64,000 bases of DNA, taken from positions 4,402,001 through 4,466,000 of the forward strand of contig NC_015740.1 of the NCBI RefSeq assembly GCF_000219605.1. The letters run 5' to 3'. The position numbers were made by a program, and so were the translations under genes. Shown piece after piece: positions 56,489-64,000 of the stretch. Numbering within the stretch: the stretch's first letter is position 1; every line of letters starts with the position of its first letter. Below the pieces are notes generated by a model, which was not told the origin of the DNA, did no database searches, and saw only the letters and a list, made by a program, of their open reading frames with translations. This stretch comes from Stutzerimonas stutzeri. GTDB taxonomy: Bacteria > Pseudomonadota > Gammaproteobacteria > Pseudomonadales > Pseudomonadaceae.

Positions 56489-56903
56489 AATTTTCCTTGT
56501 TTCTTATAACTATAACCAGACTCCAATTGGTGCATAACACGCCGAACGGGCGTCGGTATAACATTCTCTTCGTTTCGCACAGACCTGCTCTAGCCTGGGC
56601 AATACAGCGATATCAGCGCCCGTATTGCTTTTTATGCACCAGCTTTTGCTCGGTGCAGGTCCTTATAATGTAGCCGCGAGCGCGACGGGCAGCGGTAGCT
56701 CGTAGCGTCACAGCGGAACCTGGATCTAATGCGCAATTGCTGCGCGTGATGGCACATTAGCCACTGCTTCCGTATGGGTAAAGCAGACGATGGATTAATC
56801 CCCAATTTTCAAACTGCAGCCTGACGCGCGGTGACTCGCGCCGTATGCACTTTCCGCCCACCTACCCTGTCCACCCCTGCATGGCTCAGTTGCGGAGGTG
56901 ATC
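56489..56903. other. Intergenic region upstream of the cassettes
   Basis: This 415-base stretch has no convincing gene. It holds an attC-like palindrome (56528-56641) and an A/T-rich stretch around 56780-56815. No integrase fragment or clear attI was seen. The last 80 bases carry the leader of the DUF421 gene. Confidence 0.5.
56528..56641 (-). other. attC-like palindrome before cassette gene 1
   Basis: Outer arms TGGTGCATAA (56528-56537) and TTATGCACCA (56632-56641) are fully complementary, and inner arms ACGGGCG (56546-56552) and CGCCCGT (56617-56623) pair too. On the minus strand the site ends in GTTATGC, the usual cassette boundary, directly before cassette gene 1. The other end reads GCATAAA rather than GCATAAC, so it may be a degenerate attC or part of an attI. 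Confidence 0.45.
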
Positions 56904-57443
56904 GTGGAAGGCATGTTTTTCAGTAGCGGAACGACGTTGATACGCACGCTGGTGGTAGGCGTGCTGGCCTATATCAGTCTGGTGCTGTTGTTGCGCCTTT
57001 CGGGGCGGCGGACGTTGTCGAAGATGAATGCGTTCGATCTGGTGGTGACGGTGGCGCTGGGCTCGACCTTCGCGACGATTCTGCTCAATCGCAATGTGTC
57101 GCTGGCCGAGGGGGTGCTGGCGTTCGCGCTGTTGATCGGGCTGCAGTATGCGGTCACCTGGTCCAGCGTGCGGGTGGCCTGGGTCCGGCGGACGGTGACG
57201 GGCGAGCCGGCGTTGCTGTTCTTTCGCGGGCGTTTTCTCGGCGATGCCATGCGCGTGGCGCGAGTGACCGAGGACGAGGTGCGGGCTGCGGCGCGCAGCC
57301 AGGGGCTGGCCGCGCTGGATGGCATCGAGGCGGTGGTGCTGGAGACCGATTGCAGTTTCAGCGTGATCACCGATGGCGCCGGCGACAGCCGGTCCACGCT
57401 GGACGGGGTGAATGTGCCGGGGCCGAACGAAAGAGGCGTTTGA
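56904..57443 (+). CDS. DUF421 (YetF-like) membrane protein
   Basis: The 179-residue product has three N-terminal membrane segments followed by a small cytoplasmic domain. YISLVLLLRLSGRRTLSKMNAFDLVVTVALGSTFATILLN is the family core. GTG 56904 was chosen because GGAGG at 56894-56898 lies five bases upstream; GTG 56898 would overlap the ribosome site. Function is unknown. Confidence 0.85.
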   Translation: MEGMFFSSGTTLIRTLVVGVLAYISLVLLLRLSGRRTLSKMNAFDLVVTVALGSTFATILLNRNVSLAEGVLAFALLIGLQYAVTWSSVRVAWVRRTVTGEPALLFFRGRFLGDAMRVARVTEDEVRAAARSQGLAALDGIEAVVLETDCSFSVITDGAGDSRSTLDGVNVPGPNERGV

Positions 57444-57569
57444 GGCCGTGAGCCACTTGGCAGAGCTTGATCATCGGGGGTGCCGTCGCGCGCCCGCGCC
57501 GGTCCGGTTGCCGCCGTGCGGCGCTGCCGCCAGACTCGTTGTCTCAGCCCTTCGATGCGATTCCCACCG

Positions 57570-58472
57570 ATGAAAACCAACCTCGACGAAATGCTTGCCT
57601 TTGTCAGCGTGGTCGACAGTGGCTCGATCAGCGCCGCGGCCGAGCAGCTGGAGCAGACAGCCTCGGGCGTCAGCCGGGCGTTGAGCCGGCTGGAAGAGAA
57701 GCTGGCGGTGACGCTGTTGCGCCGCACCACGCGGCGTCTCGAGCTGACCGAGGAAGGCGCGGCGTTCCTGGCGCAGGCGCGGCGGATTCTGGCCAGCGTC
57801 GAGGAAGCCGAGGAACAGATGGCCCTGCGACGGCAGGCGCCGGCCGGGCGCTTGCGGGTCAATACCGCGTCGCCGTTCATGCTGCATGTGATCGTCCCGC
57901 TGATCGGCGATTTCCGCGCGCGCTATCCGCTGATCGAGCTGGAGCTGCACAGCGACGACCGCATCGTCGATTTGCTGGAGCGGCGCATCGATCTGGCCAT
58001 CCGCATCGGCCCGCTGCCCGATTCCAGCCTGCATGCACGGCCGCTGTGCCATACCACGCGCCGGGTGCTGGCGAGCCCGGCCTATCTGGCACGGCATGGC
58101 ACACCGCAACAGGTCGAGGACCTGGCGGAGCACAGCCTGATCGGCTTTACCGAGCCGGATCGCCTCAACGACTGGCCGCTGCGCCACGCGCTGGGCGAAA
58201 GCTGGCGGATCAACCCGGCGCTACGCGCCTCCAGCGGCGACACGGTGCGCGAGCTGGCGCTGGCCGGCGAAGGGATCGCCAGCCTGTCGGACTTCATGAC
58301 TGGCCGGGACCGCCAGCGCGGCGAGCTGGTGGAGGTGCTGGCGGCGCAGCGCGTCGACGTGCGCCAGCCGATCAACGCGGTGTACTACCGCAACACCGCG
58401 CTGGCTTCGCGCATCACCTGTTTTCTGGATTATCTGAGTGAGCGCCTGGGAGCCGGCGCCCCGCACGACTGA
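57570..58472 (+). CDS. LysR-family transcriptional regulator
   Basis: The 300-residue protein has the LysR helix-turn-helix at about 5-64 (FVSVVDSGSISAAAEQLEQTASGVSRALSRLEEKL) and a substrate-binding domain after residue 88 with IELELHSDDRIVDLLERRIDLAIRIGPL, typical of the DmlR/YafC-like branch. ATG 57570 (MKTNLDEMLAF) is the family start; the longer frame from 57480 has no support. No obvious target gene adjoins it. Confidence 0.9.
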   Translation: MKTNLDEMLAFVSVVDSGSISAAAEQLEQTASGVSRALSRLEEKLAVTLLRRTTRRLELTEEGAAFLAQARRILASVEEAEEQMALRRQAPAGRLRVNTASPFMLHVIVPLIGDFRARYPLIELELHSDDRIVDLLERRIDLAIRIGPLPDSSLHARPLCHTTRRVLASPAYLARHGTPQQVEDLAEHSLIGFTEPDRLNDWPLRHALGESWRINPALRASSGDTVRELALAGEGIASLSDFMTGRDRQRGELVEVLAAQRVDVRQPINAVYYRNTALASRITCFLDYLSERLGAGAPHD

Positions 58473-58530
58473 GCATGGGTCGCGCGTCCGGGTATCCACA
58501 GCGGTGGCGCCGGTCGAACGCCAGGAAGTG

Positions 58531-58570
58531 AAACGGCCCTGTCCATCGGTCACCGATGGCAGGGCCGTTT
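58531..58570. terminator. Bidirectional intrinsic terminator
   Basis: AAACGGCCCTG (58531-58541) and CAGGGCCGTTT (58560-58570) are fully complementary around a loop that can pair further (CCATCGGT / ACCGATGG). It lies between the LysR gene (+) and the DUF945 gene (-), which converge, and can serve both because the arms begin and end in A/T runs. Confidence 0.85.
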
Positions 58571-58593
58571 CCCAGGTGCGTCAGTAGCGCCGA

Positions 58594-60073
58594 CTATTGC
58601 CCCAGCAGGCCGGCGTTCTGTACGGAGCCGAAGGCAAAGCCGAGGAACTCCGGCACGCTCATTTCGCGGCCGTTGAAGGTCACCTTGTCATTGGCGTAGT
58701 GCAGCGAACTGACCAGCCGCTCGCCCTCCAGACGCGACCAGCCGGTGTTCAGCGCCATGCCACTGAACAGCTCGGTGGCGGCCTCGGTTTCCTGCTGCAG
58801 TGCCGCCTGGTCGAGCTGGCCGTCACGCGCGTTGTTCTGCGACCAGCCCGGCGATGTCTCGCACCAGGTTCCTGTCGATGCCGGCGTCGGCCTTGAGCGA
58901 GGCGAGCATGCTGGTGATCATCGCGTCCGGGGTGAAGGCTTCTGCGCTCGGCGATTGCAGGTCGAGCACGACCGACAGGCGGGCCGCGCCGTGGGCGGTT
59001 TCGAAGCCGAACTCGTCGAGGGCCAGGGTCGGCTTGTGCTCGAGCAGTTGCAGGCCGTGGGCCTGCAGTGCCTGCTGCTGGGCGCTGGTCATGCCGGCGA
59101 AGGATTCCTGCGGGGTGGCGCTCTGGTCGAGGATGTCCTTGTAGCTCGCCACCAGGGCCTTGAGGCTGCTTTCCTCGAGGTTGCGCAGGCTGAAGACGAG
59201 GGCGAGGTTGCGGAACGTCTGGCCTTTGGCGCTGACCTCGCCGATGCGGTAGCCGATGGTCTGATCGAGGCCATGGCTGCCGCGGCTCAGTGCCTCCTCG
59301 ACGGAGGCCTGCTGGATGACCACGGCGGGTTCGTCGCCGGCCTTGATTTCCATGCGCTCCAGGGTGATGGCGGACGGCCCGAAGCCGAAACCGGCGTCGT
59401 AATCCTGCTTGTCGGCGCTCAGGCCGATGCCGCGCAGGCTCACCTGTACCGGCTGGCCACTGTCGCTGCGCTGCAGGTCGATATCGATTTCCGCCAGCTC
59501 GCCGTCCATGCGTACGTCGCTGCCGTCCCTGTTCGCCTCGAAGTTGAGGCTGGCGGGGGCGATGCGCACGCTGCCGTCCTCGTCTTCGATATTCAGCGCG
59601 GCCGTGCGCAGATCGCCGGCCTGGCCGCCGTCGTAGCCGATGGTCACCTCGCCCACCAGCGGCACTTCGCCGGAGGCGGCGTCGAACAGCTTCTGCGTCA
59701 GCGGCGTGCGTTCGAGTTCGAAGTGGCTCTGCGCGGCGACCGGCATCAGCTGGCCGCGGCTCAGGCGCGAGACGGGAAAGGGGCCGTGTTCGAGGCGATC
59801 GTTCAGCAGCAGGGCGTAGTGCTCGGTGTTGCCGTCGTCATCCGCTACATCGATGTCGATCTGGTAGCGCGCGGTGCTGGACAGCAGGCCGCGTTCGAAG
59901 CTGAGCAGGCTGAGGCTGACATCGGCACCGGCGCCGACGCCCATCTCGCGCAACTTGAGGTTGGCCTGGTCGACGGCATCGCGGGCGGTCGATTCGACCT
60001 GGGTGCTGGTGTAGAAAGTGGCGGCCCCGAAAAGGGCCAGGGGTACGGCTACGGCGAGCGCGAGCTTTTTCAT
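58594..60073 (-). pseudogene. DUF945 (YdgA-like) protein with a frameshift near the 3' end
   Basis: The product starts with a signal-anchor (KKLALAVAVPLALFGAATFY) and the DUF945 beginning YTSTQVESTARDAVDQANLKL. It runs in frame for 416 residues to VRDIAGLVAEQRA-stop at 58823. The expected C-terminus (NNARDGQLDQAALQQE ... NDKVTFNGREMSVPEFLGF ... LLGQ-stop) follows at once in another frame down to 58594. A one-base gain or two-base loss near 58835-58840 explains it. The repaired protein would have about 493 residues, normal for the family. The function of DUF945 is not known. Confidence 0.8.
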
Positions 60074-60259
60074 GGAAGCATCCTGTGCGGCGGCTGGGCA
60101 GACGTCCTGTCAGCCGGTGGTTGGCAAGCGGCGGCACTCTAGCAGCGCGCCTCGACAGGCTCCAGCGCACCAGGCATCCGGATGAAAAGGCTGAGAACGT
60201 CGCAGCAGATTCGGGCGGGACGACGCGTGCCGCGCGTCCTCGCCGCCCTGCCGGCGCCG

Positions 60260-60457
60260 CTATCGGTCGCTACCCGATTTCGGCATCGGAATGGCCACGC
60301 TGCTTTCGATGCCGCCGGCTTCGGCGTTGCCTTCCTTGTAGAAGGGCTCGATCTCGTCCCGGGCGCGCTGCCAGTGGTCGGCTTCCTGGCCTTCGGGGCG
60401 GCCCTCGGCTTCCCATATTTCATAGGCGCGCTGGCGGATGCGTTCGTCGACGTTCAT
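60260..60457 (-). CDS. DUF2934 protein
   Basis: The 65-residue product has the DUF2934 pattern DERIRQRAYEIWEAEGRPEGQEADHWQRARDEI, a short helical unit of unknown role found in many proteobacteria. CGGAGAT lies before ATG 60457. Confidence 0.88.
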   Translation of the reverse strand: MNVDERIRQRAYEIWEAEGRPEGQEADHWQRARDEIEPFYKEGNAEAGGIESSVAIPMPKSGSDR

Positions 60458-60709
60458 GGCTGAAATCTCCGGGTAACGGGCCGGCGAATTGCCGGCCGTT
60501 AAGCAGAAGAAAGGCCGGCCCGCTACAGGTTCCGGCGGGGCGACGAGCGCGCTTGGCCGGGGACGCAGCAGCGCGTGACCTGCCGATCAGGGAACCGCCA
60601 CCGTCGCTGCGGTCTTAGCTCTGGATAAACGACGCCGACTGGCGTTTCATTCGCTCTTCGCCGCGCCCGGATCGGCCGGCGCATCGCCTTCTTCACAAAG
60701 GACCGCCCC

Positions 60710-62374
60710 ATGAGCATCGCCCCCAACGCCGGACGCCTGCCCGACCCGCACACCCTGACTCATCTGCCGCGCCTGGTGGCGCGCTACTACAGCGACCGGC
60801 CGGACCCGTCAGACCCGGCGCAGCAGGTGGCGTTCGGCACCTCCGGGCATCGCGGTTCCTCGCTCAAGGGCAGCTTCAACGAGTGGCACATCCTCGCCAC
60901 CACCCAGGCGATCTGCGATTACCGCCGCCAGGAAGGCATCGACGGCCCGCTGTTCATGGGCATGGACACCCATGCGCTGTCCGAGCCGGCGTTCGTCTCG
61001 GCGCTGGAAGTGCTGGCGGCCAATGGCATCGAGACGCGCATCGACGCCGGTTGCCCGGAAACCGGCGGCGAGCCGGGCTACACCCCGACCCCGGCGATCT
61101 CCAACGCGATCCTCAGCTACAACCGCGGCCGCACCAGCGGGCTGGCCGACGGCATCGTCATCACGCCGTCGCACAACCCGCCGGGCGATGGCGGCTTCAA
61201 GTACAACCCCACCAATGGCGGCCCGGCCGACACCGGCGTGACCAAGTGGATTCAGGAACGCGCCAATGCGCTGCTGGTCGCCGGTCTCGATGGCGTCAAG
61301 CGCATGGATTACCGCCAGGCGCTCAAGGCCGCCACCACCCAGCGCTTCGATTTCATCGACGCCCATGTCGGCGGGCTCGAGCGGGTGATCGACCTCGACG
61401 CCATCCGCGGCTCGGGCCTGAAGTTCGCTGTCGACCCGCTGGGCGGCGCCGGTGTGCACTACTGGCCGCGCATCGCCGAGCGCTTCGGCCTGCCGCTGGA
61501 GGTGCTGTCCACGGTGGTCGACCCGACCTTCCGCTTCATGCGCCTGGACTGGGACGGCAAGATCCGCATGGACTGCAGCTCGCCGCACGCCATGGCCGGG
61601 CTGATCGAGAACAAGGACCGCTTCGACGTGGCCTTCGCCTGCGACACCGACCATGACCGCCACGGCATCGTCACCCGCTCCGGCGGGCTGATGAACCCCA
61701 ACCATTACCTGGCGGTGGCCATCGAATACCTGTTCACCCATCGCCCGGGCTGGAGCGCCGAGGCCGGCATCGGCAAGACGCTGGTGTCCTCCTCGATGAT
61801 CGACCGTGTTGCCGCCGGCATCGACCGCCGTCTGGTGGAGGTGCCGGTGGGCTTCAAGTGGTTCGTCGACGGCCTGATGGATGGCAGCCTGGGCTTCGGC
61901 GGTGAGGAGTCGGCCGGCGCTTCGTTCCTCGACAAGCAGGGCGGAGCCTGGTCCACCGACAAGGACGGGCTGATCCTCGGCCTGCTGGCGGCGGAGATCA
62001 CCGCAGTCACCGGCAAGGACCCGAGCGAACGCTACCAGGCGCTGACCGACCGCTTCGGCGCGCCGGTGTACCAGCGCATCGACGCCGCGGCCAATCGCGA
62101 GCAGAAGGCACGCCTGGGCAAGCTGTCGGCATCGCAGGTCTCGGCGAAGGAGCTGGCCGGCCAGCCGATCACGCGCATCCTCACCGAGGCACCGGGCAAC
62201 GGCGCAGCCATCGGCGGGCTGAAGGTGGAAACGGCGAACGGCTGGTTCGCCGCGCGGCCGTCCGGCACCGAGGACGTGTACAAGATCTACGCCGAAAGCT
62301 TCGAGGGCGAAGCGCACCTGGCACGCATCCAGGCCGAGGCCAAGGCGCTGGTGGACTCGGTGCTGGCCGGCTGA
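60710..62374 (+). CDS. pgm: Phosphoglucomutase, alpha-D-glucose phosphate-specific
   Basis: Pgm interconverts glucose 1-phosphate and glucose 6-phosphate. The 554-residue protein shows [19 protein letters not shown] at the start, the phosphoserine loop [22 protein letters not shown], the metal loop CDTDHDRHG, the sugar-binding [10 protein letters not shown] and the phosphate-binding [15 protein letters not shown]. Length fits. AAAGGACC precedes ATG 60710. Confidence 0.97.
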   Translation: MSIAPNAGRLPDPHTLTHLPRLVARYYSDRPDPSDPAQQVAFGTSGHRGSSLKGSFNEWHILATTQAICDYRRQEGIDGPLFMGMDTHALSEPAFVSALEVLAANGIETRIDAGCPETGGEPGYTPTPAISNAILSYNRGRTSGLADGIVITPSHNPPGDGGFKYNPTNGGPADTGVTKWIQERANALLVAGLDGVKRMDYRQALKAATTQRFDFIDAHVGGLERVIDLDAIRGSGLKFAVDPLGGAGVHYWPRIAERFGLPLEVLSTVVDPTFRFMRLDWDGKIRMDCSSPHAMAGLIENKDRFDVAFACDTDHDRHGIVTRSGGLMNPNHYLAVAIEYLFTHRPGWSAEAGIGKTLVSSSMIDRVAAGIDRRLVEVPVGFKWFVDGLMDGSLGFGGEESAGASFLDKQGGAWSTDKDGLILGLLAAEITAVTGKDPSERYQALTDRFGAPVYQRIDAAANREQKARLGKLSASQVSAKELAGQPITRILTEAPGNGAAIGGLKVETANGWFAARPSGTEDVYKIYAESFEGEAHLARIQAEAKALVDSVLAG

Positions 62375-62395
62375 GGCTCACGGCCCCACGCCGGG

Positions 62396-62569
62396 CTATC
62401 GCTGCTGGCGGTCGCTGATGCTGACCGCCAGCTGTGCAGCTTCGACTTCGTCGGTGAGGTAGCGGCTGTGGCCCTCGGCATCGGTCACCCGGTACACCAC
62501 CCGGATATCCGGCCCGCGCAGATGCTCGGGAATCTCGTCGCCCTGGAGCTTGCTCACGGTGACGCTCAT
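62396..62569 (-). CDS. 57-residue hypothetical protein
   Basis: A short reading frame on the minus strand encodes a product beginning MSVTVSKLQGDEIPEHL, followed by RGPDIRVVYRVTDAEGHSRY and ending ISDRQQR. AAGGAG lies seven bases before ATG 62569. The beta-strand-like pattern and clear ribosome site argue for a real gene. It lies between pgm and the alcohol dehydrogenase and converges with pgm. No function was recognised. Confidence 0.65.
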   Translation of the reverse strand: MSVTVSKLQGDEIPEHLRGPDIRVVYRVTDAEGHSRYLTDEVEAAQLAVSISDRQQR

Positions 62570-62681
62570 GGCGGGGCTCCTTCATTTGGCATTGGCTGTC
62601 TGGAGTGTGACTGCACCATCGCCAATCCGATCCTTGCCGTTCGCCGCACCGCGCCAGGGCTTTGCGCCCTGGCGCATCTCG

Positions 62682-63665
62682 CTAGGGCACCAGCACCGCA
62701 GCACCCTGGAAACGCCCGTTGCGCAGGTCATCCAGTGCCTGGTTGGCCTGCTCCAGCGGGTAGGCGTGGGTTTCGGTATGGATGCCGACCTGGGCGGCCA
62801 CCGGAAAGAACTCCAGGCCGTCCTGGCGGGTGAGATTGGCCACCGAGACCACCTCGCGCTCCTGCCAGAGGATGTTGTAGGGAAAGCTCGGGATATCGCT
62901 CATGTGGATGCCGGCGCAGACCACCCGGCCGCCCTTGCGCAGCGCGCGCAACGCGGCCGGCACCAGCTCGCCCGCCGGCGCATAGATGATCGCCGCATCC
63001 AGCGGCACCGGCGGCAGCTCGCCCGAATCACCGGCCCAGACCGCGCCCAGCGAACGGGCGAAGTCCTGCGCCGCCACATCGCCCGGGCGGCTGAAGGCAT
63101 ACACATCGCGCCCCTGCCAGCGCGCCACCTGCATGACGATATGCGCCGCGGCACCGAAGCCGTACAGCCCGAGACGCTTGCCGTCACCGGCCTTGACCAG
63201 CGAACGCCAGCCGATCAGCCCGGCGCAGAGCAGCGGTGCCAGCGCCACGGGGTCGCCCTCCTCGCCGAGGGCAAAAACGAAACGGGCATCGGCCACCACG
63301 TATTCGGCGTAGCCGCCGGGCCGCGTGTAACCGGTGAACTGCGGCGCGTCGCAGAGGTTTTCCTCGGCGTGCTGGCAGTAGCTGCAGGTGCCGCAGGTGT
63401 GCCCCAGCCAGGGAATGCCGACCCGCTGGCCCGGCTCGAAGCCGGTCACGCCCTCGCCCAAGGCGTCGACCCGCCCGACGATCTCGTGGCCGGGAATGAT
63501 CGGCAGCGGCGCCTCCGGCAGTTCGCCGTCGACCACGTGCAGATCGGTGCGGCAGACGCCACAGGCCAGCACCCGCACGCGAACCTCGCCAGGCCCCGGT
63601 TGCGGCACGGGCAGCTCGCGCAGCTGCAGGGGTTGGCCAATCTGTTCCAGCAACATGGCACGCAT
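62682..63665 (-). CDS. Zinc-dependent alcohol dehydrogenase
   Basis: The 327-residue protein is a medium-chain dehydrogenase. [16 protein letters not shown] contains the catalytic zinc ligand Cys, PGHEIVGRV the His-Glu pair, and [15 protein letters not shown] the four structural zinc cysteines. [17 protein letters not shown] is the NAD-binding turn. It is likely to oxidise primary alcohols or reduce aldehydes with NAD. AGGAGAGACG precedes ATG 63665. Confidence 0.92.
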   Translation of the reverse strand: MRAMLLEQIGQPLQLRELPVPQPGPGEVRVRVLACGVCRTDLHVVDGELPEAPLPIIPGHEIVGRVDALGEGVTGFEPGQRVGIPWLGHTCGTCSYCQHAEENLCDAPQFTGYTRPGGYAEYVVADARFVFALGEEGDPVALAPLLCAGLIGWRSLVKAGDGKRLGLYGFGAAAHIVMQVARWQGRDVYAFSRPGDVAAQDFARSLGAVWAGDSGELPPVPLDAAIIYAPAGELVPAALRALRKGGRVVCAGIHMSDIPSFPYNILWQEREVVSVANLTRQDGLEFFPVAAQVGIHTETHAYPLEQANQALDDLRNGRFQGAAVLVP

Positions 63666-63841
63666 CGACGTCTCTCCTTTCGTCTCCGGTCTGCTGCAGG
63701 GTAGGCCGATCGGCGAAAAAAGGCTCTAGGGACGGTTGTGAATCAAGGCGCTTCTGCCGGGCTGAAGCCCACCGGCGATGCTCGGTACGGCCAGAAAGTC
63801 TCTACACTCGAAACGTCTTGCCATTTCCGGAGTACGACCCG

Positions 63842-64000
63842 ATGACGCTTTCGCCCTTCCATCTCGCCATTCCCGTTTACGATCTGGCCGCCGCCCGCGC
63901 CTTCTACGGCGAGGCGTTCGGCTGTGCCGAGGGCCGCAGCAGCGATCACTGGGTGGATTTCGATTTCTTCGGCCACCAGCTTGTGATCCACGAGGCGCCG
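63842..64000 (+). CDS. VOC-family protein, N-terminal part (partial)
   Basis: The first 53 codons of a gene that continues past the window. [24 protein letters not shown] is the vicinal-oxygen-chelate (glyoxalase/dioxygenase) fold opening, with His in FHLAIPV a likely metal ligand. CGGAG lies upstream of ATG 63842. Only half a module is visible, so the enzyme class is open. Confidence 0.85.
   Translation, partial: MTLSPFHLAIPVYDLAAARAFYGEAFGCAEGRSSDHWVDFDFFGHQLVIHEAP

Noticed and set aside
56640..56900. Remnant of an integron integrase or attI upstream of the cassettes
   Set aside because: No tyrosine recombinase motifs are found in any frame and no recognised attI core could be seen.

Overview
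The window looks like chromosome from a high-GC gammaproteobacterium of the Pseudomonas group. The malonate decarboxylase operon, a Pseudomonas-type T6SS, the dispersed stem-loop repeats and the chromosomal integron cassettes would all fit the P. stutzeri / P. mendocina side of the family, but that placement is inference. No tRNA, rRNA, CRISPR array or prophage was seen.

Region 1 (1-17026) is a type VI secretion locus on the + strand: tssA (partial)-B-C-E, then an effector module (PAAR-phospholipase fusion plus two lipoproteins), then tssF, a frameshifted tssG, tssH/clpV, a sigma-54 activator, vgrG, a DUF4123 adaptor, a LysM protein ending in a glycine-rich hydrophobic tail, and a small membrane protein that is probably its immunity partner. 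The membrane-complex genes and hcp are not in the window.

Region 2 (17178-30498) is malonate use. mdcABCDEGH-madLM runs on the - strand and decarboxylates and imports malonate. A helical-bimodular-type chemoreceptor follows it. A DadA-like oxidase under a tandem glycine riboswitch separates the operon from its LysR regulator mdcR. AANAANAA motifs of the kind bound by Hfq/Crc sit at mdcA, mdcG and madL, suggesting catabolite repression at several points. An SDR dehydrogenase lies upstream.

Region 3 (30692-53813) is mixed housekeeping and accessory content: phnN, a HhH protein, a TAXI-TRAP uptake system with its DUF1850 partner, a large inverted-repeat element of about 710 bp, two ferritin-like proteins, a metallopeptidase lipoprotein, two paralogous lipoproteins, a luciferase-like oxidoreductase, a broken CPA1 antiporter, dodecin, YghU, stress proteins, a 5'-nucleotidase, an acetyltransferase, a dipeptidase-like protein, an ABC exporter and a DUF1993 protein.

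Region 4 (53894-56641) is an AT-rich island: two promoterless genes in the same direction, separated by a well-formed attC site and bounded by weaker attC-like palindromes. It reads as integron cassettes without an integrase in view. A complete IS5-type element with a TTAG duplication has landed on the last codons of the first cassette gene.

Region 5 (56904-64000) holds DUF421, LysR, DUF945 (frameshifted), DUF2934, phosphoglucomutase, a 57-residue protein, a zinc alcohol dehydrogenase and the start of a VOC protein.

Three genes (tssG, the CPA1 antiporter, DUF945) carry 1-2 base indels while the downstream codons stay intact. That many fresh indels in 64 kb raises the question of sequence error, and each should be checked before being treated as a real pseudogene.
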